In this document: positions 36,135 through 45,556 of the stretch, in pieces
How positions within the stretch are numbered: the first letter of the stretch is position 1
Layout: the number at the start of each line of letters is the position of its first letter
Assembly (NCBI RefSeq): GCF_003977685.1
Contig: NZ_RYZH01000013.1
Location: forward strand, 1-59,807
Reading direction: 5' to 3'
Source of the DNA: Tautonia sociabilis
GTDB lineage: Bacteria > Planctomycetota > Planctomycetia > Isosphaerales > Isosphaeraceae
Length of the DNA stretch: 59,807 nt
Notes under the pieces: generated by a model
Database searches by the model: none
What the model saw: the letters and a program-made list of their open reading frames with translations, nothing else
Told to the model about the DNA's origin: nothing
Program-made: the position numbers and the translations under genes

Positions 36135-37547
36135 TCACTCGTCCCCCGAAACCGCGGCCGGTTCGGGGAGCCTCCGGTCGATCTCGCCGAGGCGGTAGCC
36201 GAAGCCGGGGCCGGCGAGGCTCGACCAGTCGACTCGGCCTCGCCGGCGCGTATAGAGCCCGGGGTGGACGGCGGCCTCGGGGAGGGAGGCCTCGGGGTAG
36301 AACTGCATCGCGTTGGTCTCGACCCCCATGATCGTGCCGGCGTGAGCGGCCAGCAGGACGTGCGGGATCTGGGCAAGCATCGGGTTGGTCAAGTCCTGGA
36401 CCATCAGGGTCATCCCGTGCGCCCTGGCCCAGCAGAGGGACAGCAGGGCGCCGGTCTGCGTCTTGCAGGTCTTCAGCGCGACGCCGGTCCAGCCGAGCGA
36501 TCGGCCGAGGCGGACGAGCCGCCAGTCGTGGGCGCTCTCGTCCATGAACAGGGGTTTGCGCGCGGAGACGGAGTGAACGTCGATCCGGTGGGCTTCGAGG
36601 TCGTAGGGGAAGGGCTGCTCGACGTAGAGGATGCGGCCGAAGGTGCGGGGGGCGTCGCGCATCAGGCGGTCGAGGATATCGTTGACGTAGGAGGGGTCCT
36701 GGACGGTGCAGTTGAAGTCGGTGGAGAGCCAGTCGACCCCTTCCTCCTCGGCGATCCGGCCGACGCGGAGGACGCGGTCGAGGTCCCAGGAGGGGTCGTC
36801 TCCCCGGAGCTTGATCTTCAGGCAGGAGAGGCCGTCGCGGCGGATCCAGTCTCGGAGCAGGACGGGGTAGCCGTCGTCGGGCTCGTCTCCGGTGAGGTCG
36901 CCGGGGTCGAGGGGGTCCTTGCCGCCGACGAGGTGCCAGGCGGGCAGGGAGCGTGGCGGGGAGGGTTCGAGGAAGTCCGTCGGGAACCGGCCGGCGAAGC
37001 AGGGGCCGCCGGGGTCGGCCTGGAGGAAGCGGGAGAGGTCGTGGGGGAGGCAGTCGGGACCGTAGGTCTGATAGGTCGGAACGCTGTTGAGGACGCCGAA
37101 GGCGTCGTGCAGCGCCAGGTCGAACGCGGAGCAGCAGATCAGGGCGGCGAGCCGGGGCATCGGAGCGAGGCCGGCGCGGTGGCGATCGTTGAAGCGATCG
37201 GTGAGCGCCGGCAGGCGTTCTTCCAGGAAGCGGTGGCCGAGTTCGACGGGGTGTCCGAAGCCGAGGTCGTCGGCGCACCAGGAGTTGGCCAGCTCCCGGC
37301 AGAACGCGAGCATCGCGGCCAGGCGTTCCTCGACCCGAGCGTCGCTCGGCCAGGCCCACTGGACGCTCAGCGGCGTCTCTCCCCAGCCCTCGGCGCGTCG
37401 GCCGGAGGGGTCGACGACCGTGAGTCGGACCCGGGCGCAGGTGACGTGCGTGAGGGTTTCCGGCCCGAACTTGAGGGGGACCCGAGTCCGGATCGGCAGA
37501 ACGTAGAGCGCAGCGGAGACGACTCGGGCGGCCTTGGTCGCGGTCAT
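36135..37547 (-). CDS. Mandelate racemase/muconate lactonizing enzyme-type (enolase superfamily) protein
   Basis: A 470-aa member of the enolase superfamily. The capping N-terminal domain is followed by the barrel with Lys in LKIKLRG, metal ligands Asp in STDFNCT, Glu in YVEQPF and Asp/Glu in FMDESAHD, and a late Lys in ALKTCKT. These positions fit an acid-sugar dehydratase or racemase that removes an alpha proton. It is longer than typical members owing to an insert at ~175-230. The ATG at 37547 is in a good family context. Placement between glycosyltransferases and gmd suggests, but does not prove, action on a sugar acid used in the polymer. Confidence 0.83.
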   Translation of the reverse strand: MTATKAARVVSAALYVLPIRTRVPLKFGPETLTHVTCARVRLTVVDPSGRRAEGWGETPLSVQWAWPSDARVEERLAAMLAFCRELANSWCADDLGFGHPVELGHRFLEERLPALTDRFNDRHRAGLAPMPRLAALICCSAFDLALHDAFGVLNSVPTYQTYGPDCLPHDLSRFLQADPGGPCFAGRFPTDFLEPSPPRSLPAWHLVGGKDPLDPGDLTGDEPDDGYPVLLRDWIRRDGLSCLKIKLRGDDPSWDLDRVLRVGRIAEEEGVDWLSTDFNCTVQDPSYVNDILDRLMRDAPRTFGRILYVEQPFPYDLEAHRIDVHSVSARKPLFMDESAHDWRLVRLGRSLGWTGVALKTCKTQTGALLSLCWARAHGMTLMVQDLTNPMLAQIPHVLLAAHAGTIMGVETNAMQFYPEASLPEAAVHPGLYTRRRGRVDWSSLAGPGFGYRLGEIDRRLPEPAAVSGDE

Positions 37548-37798
37548 CGACGGGGTCCTTCGGGGGCGTCCGACGGTCGAGACCGGAAACGATCGCCGAT
37601 CGGGGCGTCCAAGTCGAGGCGAAGGGAGGTCCGAAGGGGGGCGTCCCCGATCGGTTGAGTGCTCCGTCCCCGGGCCGACCGAGGCGGCGGGGAGGGCCCT
37701 CCCTCCCGCGATCGGCCCGGGGCCGGAGCGATCGCGACGGATCGCCCCGGCCCCGTGGCGAGGATCGGGAGATCGGGAGGATTCCGGGCCCTTCCGGC
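37548..37798. other. Intergenic region between gmd and the enolase-like gene
   Basis: These 251 nt show only GC-rich, loosely repeated stretches (GATCGGGGCGTCC-like blocks). No coding frame or clear promoter was seen. It is the largest gap within the minus-strand cluster, so the operon may be split here. Confidence 0.3.
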
Positions 37799-38839
37799 TC
37801 AGATGGACAGGTGAGGGGCGTTGGTCGAGGCCCCCTTGTAGCCGAGGGCGAACTTTTCTCGGCGGGCCAGTTCCAGGTCGTGCTCGACCATCATCTTGAC
37901 CAGGCCGTCGAGGTTGACCTCGGGCTCCCAGCCGAGTTTCCGCTTGGCCTTGCTCGGGTCGCCGAGCAGGACATCGACCTCGGAGGGGCGCATGTACTTC
38001 TCGTCGAACTCGACGAAGTCGTTGTAGTCAAGGTCGAGCATCGAGAAGGTTTTCTCGAGGAACTCGCGGACGGAGTGGGTTTCTCCCATGGCGACGATGT
38101 AGTCGTCGGGGGCGTCCTGCTGGAGCATCAGCCACATGGCCTTGACGTAGTCGCCGGCGAAGCCCCAGTCGCGCTTGGCGTCGAGGTTGCCCATGATGAG
38201 CTTCTTCTGGAGCCCCTCCTTGATGCGGGCGGCGCCGAGGGTGATCTTGCGGGTGACGAAGCTCTCGCCGCGGCGGGGGCTCTCGTGGTTGAAGAGGATG
38301 CCGGAGCAGGCGAAGAGGTTGTAGGCTTCCCGGTAGTTGATCGTCTGCCAGTGGGCGTAGAGCTTGGCGCAGGCGTAGGGGCTGCGGGGGTGGAAGGGGG
38401 TTTCCATCGTCTGAGGAGGCGGGGCGGAGCCGAACATCTCGGAGCTGGAGGCCTGGTAGAAGCGGACCGGCTGGCTGCGGGCGAGCTGTCGGACGGCCTC
38501 CAGCAGGCGCATGGTGCCGACGCCGACGACGTCGGCGGTGTAGATCGGCTGGTCGAAGGAGACGCGGACGTGGCTCTGGGCGCCGAGGTTGTAGACCTCG
38601 TCGGGGCGGATCGTCTCCATGAGCATGGAGAGGCTCGATGCGTCGCCGAGGTCGGCGTAGTGCAGATGGAAGCGGTCGGCGAAGTCGGGGTTGCGGGTGA
38701 TGTGGTCGATCCGGGAGCGGTTGAGCGTGCTCGTGCGGCGGACCAGGCCGTGCACGACGTACTCGGGCCTCGAGAGCAGGAAGTCGGCCAGGTAGGATCC
38801 GTCCTGGCCGGTGATCCCGGTGATCAAGGCATGCTTCAT
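37799..38839 (-). CDS. gmd: GDP-mannose 4,6-dehydratase
   Basis: A 346-aa short-chain dehydrogenase-like enzyme that turns GDP-mannose into GDP-4-keto-6-deoxymannose in the cytoplasm, supplying 6-deoxy sugars such as fucose or rhamnose. The NAD(P)-binding [14 protein letters not shown] (~7-20), the active-site block SSSEMFG (~110s) and the [10 protein letters not shown] motif with its Tyr and Lys are visible. [12 protein letters not shown] and [16 protein letters not shown] are typical of Gmd. ATG 38839 gives the classical [14 protein letters not shown] start. No downstream reductase (fcl, rmd or per) is in the window. Confidence 0.95.
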   Translation of the reverse strand: MKHALITGITGQDGSYLADFLLSRPEYVVHGLVRRTSTLNRSRIDHITRNPDFADRFHLHYADLGDASSLSMLMETIRPDEVYNLGAQSHVRVSFDQPIYTADVVGVGTMRLLEAVRQLARSQPVRFYQASSSEMFGSAPPPQTMETPFHPRSPYACAKLYAHWQTINYREAYNLFACSGILFNHESPRRGESFVTRKITLGAARIKEGLQKKLIMGNLDAKRDWGFAGDYVKAMWLMLQQDAPDDYIVAMGETHSVREFLEKTFSMLDLDYNDFVEFDEKYMRPSEVDVLLGDPSKAKRKLGWEPEVNLDGLVKMMVEHDLELARREKFALGYKGASTNAPHLSI

Positions 38840-38960
38840 CGATCCGAGCCTCCGCGATGGCAGTCGGTTGACCCGGGTGCCTCCTGCCCCCGGGGGGTCG
38901 GCCTCGTCCGGCGTTCGAGCCTCCGGCGAGGCACCGGGGCGGGCCATCTTGACGTTGGGT

Positions 38961-39635
38961 TCAGGGAGTGTGATAGACGGCCCGATCCTCGGGGAGGACC
39001 GGCTCGATCGCGTTGAGTAATTGGGCGATGAAGTCGCGCAGCTCGGCGTCGCCGAGCCCGGCGTCGGTCGGGTGGAAGACCTCCACCGTTAGGCCCGAGC
39101 CGCGTGTGGTGCGGCCGTGGCTGCTTCGGCTGGAGATCGGCAGCCCGCGGACGAACCGCTCGACGCGACCTTCTCCAAAAATGTAGTACCAGAATCCGAT
39201 CCGCTGGACCAGTTCACCTTTCTGGTAGCCTAACAGGGAGACCAATTGCTGGGAGCCGCCGGGCAGATCGACCGCGACGACTCGGCTGAGGGCTTCGACC
39301 GGGGTCCAGCCGCCGGAGGGGAGGCAGATGGCCGGCGAGTGGCGGAGGTTCAGGCCCCGGTCGGAGTAATTCATCCAGAGCCAGACCCGGATCTCGGGCC
39401 GGTCCCGGAGGCGGTAGACCCGGTTCAGGTACTCGGTGGCCTGGGACTCCCGGGCGACGTCCTCATCGACCGGCTCGTCCTGGCCGAGCCAGTCGCCCAG
39501 GACCATGGGGAGGGTCGCCAGGTCCCTTCTCAGGGGGGGACGCTCGGTTCGGGTCGCGCGCTCGACAGCCGCCTCGGCCGCCAGGCCGGTGCCGAGGATC
39601 GCCAGGCCGAGCACGACGCGACGGGTGGTGGTCAT
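38961..39635 (-). CDS. epsI: EpsI-type exosortase-associated protein
   Basis: A 224-aa protein with an N-terminal anchor helix ([18 protein letters not shown]) and an EpsI-like periplasmic domain ([34 protein letters not shown]). In EPS-type exosortase systems this protein is encoded beside, or fused to, the exosortase, and its role is not fully understood. The start ATG overlaps the exosortase stop by 4 nt (ATGA, 39632-39635), so the pair is coupled. Confidence 0.9.
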   Translation of the reverse strand: MTTTRRVVLGLAILGTGLAAEAAVERATRTERPPLRRDLATLPMVLGDWLGQDEPVDEDVARESQATEYLNRVYRLRDRPEIRVWLWMNYSDRGLNLRHSPAICLPSGGWTPVEALSRVVAVDLPGGSQQLVSLLGYQKGELVQRIGFWYYIFGEGRVERFVRGLPISSRSSHGRTTRGSGLTVEVFHPTDAGLGDAELRDFIAQLLNAIEPVLPEDRAVYHTP

Positions 39636-40681
39636 TGGGGGGCGGGCTCCGGTGGGGTGCGGAACTGGCTGATGCCCGTCGGCCGATGACTCGCCCCGGG
39701 TGACGGCGGAAGGTGCGGGGCGGTGGCGCCGGCCTGGGGGCCTGGTGCCTCGGGGCCGGGGGCGTCTTCGATCAGGGCGTTGAGCACGGCGCATTCGAGC
39801 CGAAGCAGGGCGAGCCCGAAGCCCATCAGCAGAAGCCCCTCCAGCGTGTGGAAGGTCCCCTGGGCGAGCCGGGGATCGTGGGCCATGATCCAGCCGGTGA
39901 GGACCACCCGGGCGACGTTGGCGGTCAGGGCCACGGGAATCGCCGAGCCGATCAGAACGGCCCGATACCATCGGGGGCGAGGGGAGAGGAAGGCGACGGC
40001 CGTCGTCAACGCGAGAAACCCGGTCAGTTGCCGCATGCCGCTGCACGCCTCGGCCACGAACATGCGAACGCCCCCCGGGAGCGTCAGGTGGTTCCCCTCG
40101 CAGAGCACGGGCAGGCCGGTGCCGTTGAGGATCGTGGCGGCGACCTTGCTGACGAGCAGTTGCAACGGGCTGGCGATCGCCGTGTAGAGGTGGATCGGCA
40201 GCGGGACCATGAACACGAGGAACGTCAGCGCGAACCCGAAGCGGTGCAGCGCCCCCCTGCCGGCGAAGAGGGCGACGATCCCGGCCAGACCGGCCAGGAA
40301 GGAGAGGTCGCCGACGAACCCGACCGGCACCACGATCGTCGCCAGCCTCCCCAGCAGGGCCACCACCAGCAGGGTCGATCCCAGCAGCACCGCCGGTCGA
40401 TAGGGGACCGGGCCGAGCCGGGCGGCCGAGTTGGCGAAGTAGAGGCTGATCAGCGGGACCAGGAACCCGTGGCTGTAGTTCTGGTCGGTCGCCCAGACGA
40501 AGGCGAAGTGCCAGAGGGTCGACCGGAAGGTCAGGGCCAGCAGCGTCAGGCACGCGGAGGCGCCAAGCAGGGCGAGCCGGCCGTCGGAGTCGGTCCACGA
40601 GTCTCGGAGCCGGGCCAGCAGCGGGGGCAGCTCGCGGGGGGGCGGGGCCTCGTCTCGGGCCGGGAGGGTGGAAGTGGCCAA
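39632..40681 (-). CDS. xrt: Exosortase (transpeptidase-like, EPS-associated)
   Basis: A 349-aa protein with about eight to nine membrane helices. The catalytic set is present: Cys213 in EACSGMRQL, Arg258 in ANVARV and His278 in FHTLEGLL. Exosortases are thought to recognise PEP-CTERM-like tails and move secreted proteins to the exterior, and their genes sit in EPS loci. The Pro-rich C-terminal ~45 residues are extra. The start is TTG 40681, 8-9 nt behind AGGAG. No PEP-CTERM-type substrate was seen in the window. Confidence 0.9.
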   Translation of the reverse strand: MATSTLPARDEAPPPRELPPLLARLRDSWTDSDGRLALLGASACLTLLALTFRSTLWHFAFVWATDQNYSHGFLVPLISLYFANSAARLGPVPYRPAVLLGSTLLVVALLGRLATIVVPVGFVGDLSFLAGLAGIVALFAGRGALHRFGFALTFLVFMVPLPIHLYTAIASPLQLLVSKVAATILNGTGLPVLCEGNHLTLPGGVRMFVAEACSGMRQLTGFLALTTAVAFLSPRPRWYRAVLIGSAIPVALTANVARVVLTGWIMAHDPRLAQGTFHTLEGLLLMGFGLALLRLECAVLNALIEDAPGPEAPGPQAGATAPHLPPSPGASHRPTGISQFRTPPEPAPQ

Positions 40682-40693
40682 GGGATCGTCTCC

Positions 40694-43600
40694 TCACTCT
40701 CCGAATGTGTTCCGGTCGTCCCGGGCCGGGGTGCCGTTCGAGCCGCCGCCGACCAGGTCGATGCCCCGCCGGAGCTGGGCGAGGATGGCCTGGGCGGTGA
40801 CGGGGTCGTCCGGGTCGGTGACCATGGCCGCCAGCAGGGCCTTGCGCTCCCCTTCTCGGTCGTCGAGCCGGCCCCGGAGGTCGGCCAGGTTGAACATCCA
40901 GGGGCGTCGGGCGGTGTGCTCGGCGGCCGAGAGCCGGTCGACGGCCTCGTCGTACCGCCGGGCCGCCTCCTCGATGCGACCGCCGAGGGCCATCGCCTCG
41001 GCCGAGGAGGCCAGGTGGATCGCGGGAGAGCAGCCGTCGGGCGGAGGCTCGTCCCCGAGGGAGGCCGCCCGGGCCAGCAGGCGGTCGGCGGCCGGGTCTC
41101 CCCGCTCCCGGAGCAGCCTCCCGGCCGAGAGCCAGGCGGCGGCGAAGTCGGGCAAGAGCCCCTCCCAATCGGCGGCCGTCCACTCGGGGCGGTCGGCCAT
41201 GTCGGCCAGGACGGCGCCGATCCGGTCCTCCAGCGGCATCCCGAACCGCCCCCCGGGAGGATCGGCGAAGAACCGGGGCCGGGCCGAGCTGTCCGGCCGG
41301 GCCCGGCAGGCCAGCTCCAGAGCGGCGCGATAGGCCCGCTTCGCGTCGTCGACCTTCCCGGCGGCCAGCAGCGCCCGGCCGGTCCAGGCCAGCGGGCCGA
41401 CGTCCCGGCTCAGGCCGGCGGCCATCGCGGGAGAATCGGTGCCGGGCTCCTGGACGGCCCGCCAGGCTCGGGCGAACCGGAGGCTTGGGTGGTTCGGCGA
41501 GGTGCCGCCGGCGGCGTGGATCAAGGCCCCGGCACGCTCCTGGACGCTCGGATTGGAGGCCGGGCCGGGCCCGGAGAGCAAGGCGGCCCGGATGATCATC
41601 TGATCGGCTGTGCTATTGCGCCAGGAGGCCATCGGCAACTCGGCCTCGCGTTCGATCAGCAGCTCGATCGCTCCGGCGTCGGGCCGGCGTCCCGAGGCCA
41701 GGCGGTCGGCCAGCCGGCCGGTGTCCCGGTCGATCTCGGCCCAGGTCCAGGCCACCCGAACTCCCAGCACGCCGACGGCCATCGCGACGAACAGCAGCGG
41801 GATGCAGAGCCAGGCCCCCCCGGGGATCGTGAGCTCGTCGGGAGCGACCCGGGCCGTCGGCGCGGGCAGGTCGGCCCTCGGCCTCACCTTCGGCCGGGGG
41901 GCGGAGGCCCGCCGATCGGCCTGCGGTTGGGCGCCGAGGATCGCCCGGACCGAGGGCCATTCCCCGGCCGTCGCGGGATGAGGGCGGCGTGCTTCCTCCT
42001 TGGCCGAGGGCGTCGGGGGGGGAAGCTGGCGCGGATCGGGGCGACCGGCCGGGGGGGCCTCGGGGGCGTTGGCCTCGACCTCGACGGGAACGGATGCCGC
42101 CGGGCTCTCGACCGGATCGGAAGGCTCGACCCGGCCATCAGGTTCCGGTTCCGGCTCCGGCGTTGACTCCGGGTCCGGCTCCGGCTGCGAACCGATCGGC
42201 TCGGAGGAGGGAGTCTCGGCCTTCCTCCCCGATCGGCTGAGGACGGAGACCAGGTCGTTGAGGCTGAGCGTCGGTGCCGAGAACCAGGAAGGACGCCGTT
42301 CCGGAGCCGACTCCTCGAGGGAAGGCTTCTCCCGATCCGGGACGATCGGAAGCGTCGGGTCCACCCGAGGGAGGCTCGGAGCCGAGGTCGAATGCGAGCC
42401 GATGCCATTCTCAACGAGCCCCAGGGGCTCCGGGTCCTCGACGTCCAGGGTGACGACGGGAGCCGCCGGGGCTGCCGCCTCCGTCTTCGGATCGTCCTCG
42501 AGGGGAAGGTCGGCCGGGCTGTCCGGAACCGATCGGGGGGCCTCGAGCCCGGCCTCGAGGGGCGAGGGCTCGGGGGAGTCGCTTCGCTGAAGGACGTCGC
42601 TCGGCTCCGATGGAGGCGAGCAAACCGGTTCCTTCTGCTCGGCCGGGGGATCGAGGCCGGGCTGGCGATCATCGGTCGGGATCGTCGGGGAGACCTCGAC
42701 GGTCGTCGCCGATGGTTCGGGCCCGGGAATGAGGATCGGCTCCGCCTCGTCGGGGTCGAGGTGGATGACGCGGAGGGATCGGCCGATCGGAGGGAACGCC
42801 TCGGGGTCGCCGGGGGGAGCGATCGAGGGAGCGGCGGGGATCACCTCGGCGACGAGCCGGATGGCCTGGCCCGGGGAGGAGGGCGCGGGGGGGCTGGCCG
42901 GCTCGGTGCGGGGGAGACGCCCGGGGCGATCGTCGAGCCGGGGGAGCGGAGCGGGGGTAGCCGGGCGATCGATCCGGAGCCGAGGGGGATCGACGCTCGG
43001 GATGGCCGCCGACCGCCCGACGATCGGAGCGGGCTCGGGGGGGGCGGTGGGCGGAACGGGGCGCGAGGAGGGGGTCCGGAGCCTGGGAGTCGGGGGGGCG
43101 GGCGTCGGCCTTGGGGAGGACGGCTGGGGGCGGGGGGCATCGGCCCCGGGGCGAGGCCGGTTTCGCAGGGAGGAGCCGGCGGCTCTCCAGCGGGCTTCCC
43201 ACTGACGCTCGTGCAGGCGATCGGTCAGCCAGCGCTCGCGCTGCTTGAGCCGGGCCTCCCAGCGGGCCAGCTCCTCCCGACGCCCCTCGAGTGTCTCGGC
43301 CCGAGAGCAGGCCGGATCCGAGGATTCGGACGAGGGGGACGGAGGGACGTCGCGGTCGGAGTCGGAGTCGGTGCCGGTGCCGGTGCCGACGTCGGCGTTG
43401 TCGTCAGCGTCGGCCTCCGGAGCCGAGGGAGTGAGCGGGAGCGGCTCGGGGTCGTCCTCGGTCGGCAGCAGGGTGAGCCAGCGGTCGGCCAGGCGGAGCG
43501 TGGCCCCCATGGGCAGGGGGCGGGGGCGGTCGGCGGGTCGGCCGTCGACGGTGAGGAGGCCGGAGGGCTGGACGGGTTGCAGGTGCCAGGAGTCTCCCCG

Positions 43601-43759
43601 GCGTCGGAGGAGGCACTCGACCTCGGCGAGGCTCGGCTCGTCGAGCTGGATCTCGCACGATCGTCCCCGGCCGACTCGAACGCTCGACGCCGAGAGCGGG
43701 ACGATCCGGGTGGCACGGCCGTCCCGGGCTCGAATGTGCAGAAAGGCCGCGGCTTGCAT
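40694..43759 (-). CDS. FHA-domain membrane protein with long disordered linker and C-terminal TPR-like region
   Basis: A 1021-aa protein. Residues ~20-95 form an FHA domain (VRVGRGRSCEIQL, then SLAEVECLLRRRGDSWHLQP), which binds phosphothreonine. Residues ~100-640 are Pro/Glu/Ser-rich and unstructured, with acidic repeats and a short coiled-coil (REELARWEARLKQRERWL, ~150-190). One membrane helix is at ~649-669, and a helical repeat region (~675-1015, VDDAKRAYRAALELA) resembles TPR. ATG follows AGGAGGAG. The gene stop is 12 nt before the exosortase start. If it reads a phosphorylated partner, a Ser/Thr kinase elsewhere would control it. Function unknown; it may serve as a scaffold for EPS assembly. 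Confidence 0.8.
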   Translation of the reverse strand: MQAAAFLHIRARDGRATRIVPLSASSVRVGRGRSCEIQLDEPSLAEVECLLRRRGDSWHLQPVQPSGLLTVDGRPADRPRPLPMGATLRLADRWLTLLPTEDDPEPLPLTPSAPEADADDNADVGTGTGTDSDSDRDVPPSPSSESSDPACSRAETLEGRREELARWEARLKQRERWLTDRLHERQWEARWRAAGSSLRNRPRPGADAPRPQPSSPRPTPAPPTPRLRTPSSRPVPPTAPPEPAPIVGRSAAIPSVDPPRLRIDRPATPAPLPRLDDRPGRLPRTEPASPPAPSSPGQAIRLVAEVIPAAPSIAPPGDPEAFPPIGRSLRVIHLDPDEAEPILIPGPEPSATTVEVSPTIPTDDRQPGLDPPAEQKEPVCSPPSEPSDVLQRSDSPEPSPLEAGLEAPRSVPDSPADLPLEDDPKTEAAAPAAPVVTLDVEDPEPLGLVENGIGSHSTSAPSLPRVDPTLPIVPDREKPSLEESAPERRPSWFSAPTLSLNDLVSVLSRSGRKAETPSSEPIGSQPEPDPESTPEPEPEPDGRVEPSDPVESPAASVPVEVEANAPEAPPAGRPDPRQLPPPTPSAKEEARRPHPATAGEWPSVRAILGAQPQADRRASAPRPKVRPRADLPAPTARVAPDELTIPGGAWLCIPLLFVAMAVGVLGVRVAWTWAEIDRDTGRLADRLASGRRPDAGAIELLIEREAELPMASWRNSTADQMIIRAALLSGPGPASNPSVQERAGALIHAAGGTSPNHPSLRFARAWRAVQEPGTDSPAMAAGLSRDVGPLAWTGRALLAAGKVDDAKRAYRAALELACRARPDSSARPRFFADPPGGRFGMPLEDRIGAVLADMADRPEWTAADWEGLLPDFAAAWLSAGRLLRERGDPAADRLLARAASLGDEPPPDGCSPAIHLASSAEAMALGGRIEEAARRYDEAVDRLSAAEHTARRPWMFNLADLRGRLDDREGERKALLAAMVTDPDDPVTAQAILAQLRRGIDLVGGGSNGTPARDDRNTFGE
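42141..42188 (-). repeat. Hexanucleotide repeat inside FHA gene (Pro-Glu rich)
   Basis: Eight consecutive 6-nt units of the type GGNTCC/GGCGTT/GACTCC, read on the plus strand. They encode the PEPDPESTPEPEPEPD-like acidic stretch of the FHA protein linker. Confidence 0.75.
43354..43411 (-). repeat. Hexanucleotide repeat inside FHA gene (Ser-Asp / Gly-Thr)
   Basis: GGAGTC x2 and GGTGCC x3 are followed by degenerate units. It encodes GTGTGTDSDSD-like sequence just after the FHA domain. The unit matches the one in the DUF58 gene tail (27172-27195). Confidence 0.75.
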
Positions 43760-43829
43760 CCCGGTCGCTCCTCCTTGAAGCGGGCCCATCCCTTGGGGTC
43801 TCGTCGGTCCGTCGCGATCGCCCCGCCCC

Positions 43830-45395
43830 TCAGGCGGCCTCGACGAACAGGTCGGTGCCCCCCGACAGCCATCGGTCCATCGTCCCGAAGACGGCGCAGG
43901 CGGCCAGGGCGACGGCCGGCAGCTCGACCGTCCAGTGCACGGCCGCGAAGCCGAGGAAGCAGAGCGCCGTCGCCAGCGCTCCCCAGGCCAGCGCCCGGTC
44001 GGCGGAGCCGACACGTCGCCAGGCCCGGACGATCCGGGCCAGCCCCCAGATGCCCGCCAGGGCGAGAAGCGTCGCTCCGGCCAGCCCGGCTTCGACGATC
44101 CATTGGAGGACGCTGCTGCCGGCGGTGTTCGGACTCTCGTCGGTCAGCTTGTACGAGGGGTGGATCCGGCCGAAGGTTCCCAGTCCGGTGCCGAGCAGGG
44201 GGAAGTCCCGGGCGATGCGGGCCGACTCGCGCCAGAGCTGCTCGGCCCGGTCGAGGTCGGCGGTGATCGGCGAGAGCTTCGGATCCGATCCCCAGCCCGC
44301 CAGCCGGTTGCCGGCGACCCCCGCCCCCAGGCCCGAGAGCGCCAGCAGGGTCAGCCCGACGGCCAGCCAGCGCAGCCCGGTCGGCCAGGCGCCAGGGAGC
44401 CCCGCGATCGCCAGGCCGATCGCGAACGGCACGGCCAGAATCGGCCCAGCGATCGCCCCGACCAGCCCGGCCCCCAGCACGACCACGATCGCCAGCAGGG
44501 CGACGAGCGGTCCGGTGCCCGACCGGCCGACTCGGTCCGCCAGCGGCTCTCGGCTCCCCCTGGGGGCGAGGAGCTGGAGCAGGACCGCCAGCGTCAGCGG
44601 CAGGCCGAGGGCCGCGACCGCGAGATAGGCCCCCGGACCGCCGAGCAGGCCGCCGATGAACGACGGCCGGTCCGGTCGGGGGAGCATCCAGGGGCCGATC
44701 GCGCCGGACTCCTCGGCCAGCGGTCGGAGCAGGGAGACTCCCGGCGCCTTCAGCAGGTCGAGCGTCGACGGCGCCCAGAACGGCCCCTCCCCCGGCGTGA
44801 TGACGCCCCAGAGCCCCGTCCGGCCGCCGATGAGCTGCACCAGGCCGGCTCCGGTCAGCAGGCCGAAGACCGCGACCACGCTTCCCCAGATGACCATCGT
44901 CCGGCCGATCCTCCGAGCGAACCGGGCCGAGGTGATCAACACGACCAGGCCGATGCTCGCGTCGAAGAGCCACCGGAGCGTCGCCGATCGGTCCACCGTC
45001 GTCGGGGTCCGGGAGGCGGCCGGCTCGGGGGGCTCCGCTCGGGGGTCGTCCTGGAGCAATCGGCCGGTGAGCACCCCCCTCGCGTGCAGCGACCGAGACT
45101 CGGGAGAGATGCGCCCGGCCAGGCTCCCCGGCATCGGCACGAGCTGAGCCACGGCGAGGCCGAGGGCCAGGGCGCCGAGTATCGGCAGAAGGCTCAGGCG
45201 AATCCTCGCCTTCCCCTCGACCGCCACCCGGGCCAGCCCCGAGACGACCAGCAGCCCGGCCAGCGCCGCCAGCACCGGACGCCACCACCAGACGACCCCG
45301 CCGAAGGCCAGGGCCGAGCCGACCAGCATCGCGACGAGGATGCCCGCCTGGAGCCGATCGATCCACTCGAGGATGCGGGTTCGCAGGGTGCCCAC
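43830..45395 (-). CDS. O-antigen ligase / Wzy-type polymerase
   Basis: A 521-aa protein with roughly ten to twelve membrane helices. The C-terminal Wzy_C/O-antigen-ligase features are visible: LWRESARIARDFPLLGTGLGTFGRIHPSYK (~385-415), in a large periplasmic loop containing DESPNTAG. Such proteins polymerise lipid-linked repeats or attach glycan to an acceptor. The start is GTG 45395. It lies just upstream of the FHA gene (70 nt) and 161 nt downstream of the Wzc-like gene. Confidence 0.85.
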   Translation of the reverse strand: MGTLRTRILEWIDRLQAGILVAMLVGSALAFGGVVWWWRPVLAALAGLLVVSGLARVAVEGKARIRLSLLPILGALALGLAVAQLVPMPGSLAGRISPESRSLHARGVLTGRLLQDDPRAEPPEPAASRTPTTVDRSATLRWLFDASIGLVVLITSARFARRIGRTMVIWGSVVAVFGLLTGAGLVQLIGGRTGLWGVITPGEGPFWAPSTLDLLKAPGVSLLRPLAEESGAIGPWMLPRPDRPSFIGGLLGGPGAYLAVAALGLPLTLAVLLQLLAPRGSREPLADRVGRSGTGPLVALLAIVVVLGAGLVGAIAGPILAVPFAIGLAIAGLPGAWPTGLRWLAVGLTLLALSGLGAGVAGNRLAGWGSDPKLSPITADLDRAEQLWRESARIARDFPLLGTGLGTFGRIHPSYKLTDESPNTAGSSVLQWIVEAGLAGATLLALAGIWGLARIVRAWRRVGSADRALAWGALATALCFLGFAAVHWTVELPAVALAACAVFGTMDRWLSGGTDLFVEAA

Positions 45396-45405
45396 CGAGG
45401 GTCTC

Positions 45406-45450
45406 CGGTTCGGTTCGGTTCGGTTCGATTCGATTCGGGTCGGGTACGGT
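45406..45450. repeat. Pentanucleotide tandem repeat upstream of the Wzy-type gene
   Basis: Nine 5-nt units: CGGTT x4, CGATT x2, CGGGT x2, ACGGT. The tract begins 10 nt upstream of the GTG start at 45395 and occupies the place of its leader and ribosome-binding region. On the minus strand the units read AACCG, AATCG and ACCCG. Confidence 0.85.
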
Positions 45451-45556
45451 TCGCCGAGACGTTCGATGGCGGACGGTTGAGGCCGGATCGCCGAGGCCAG
45501 GAGGGGAGGAGTTATCCGTCTTCTCCCCGCCGACTTCCTTCCTCGAGACGCTCCTC

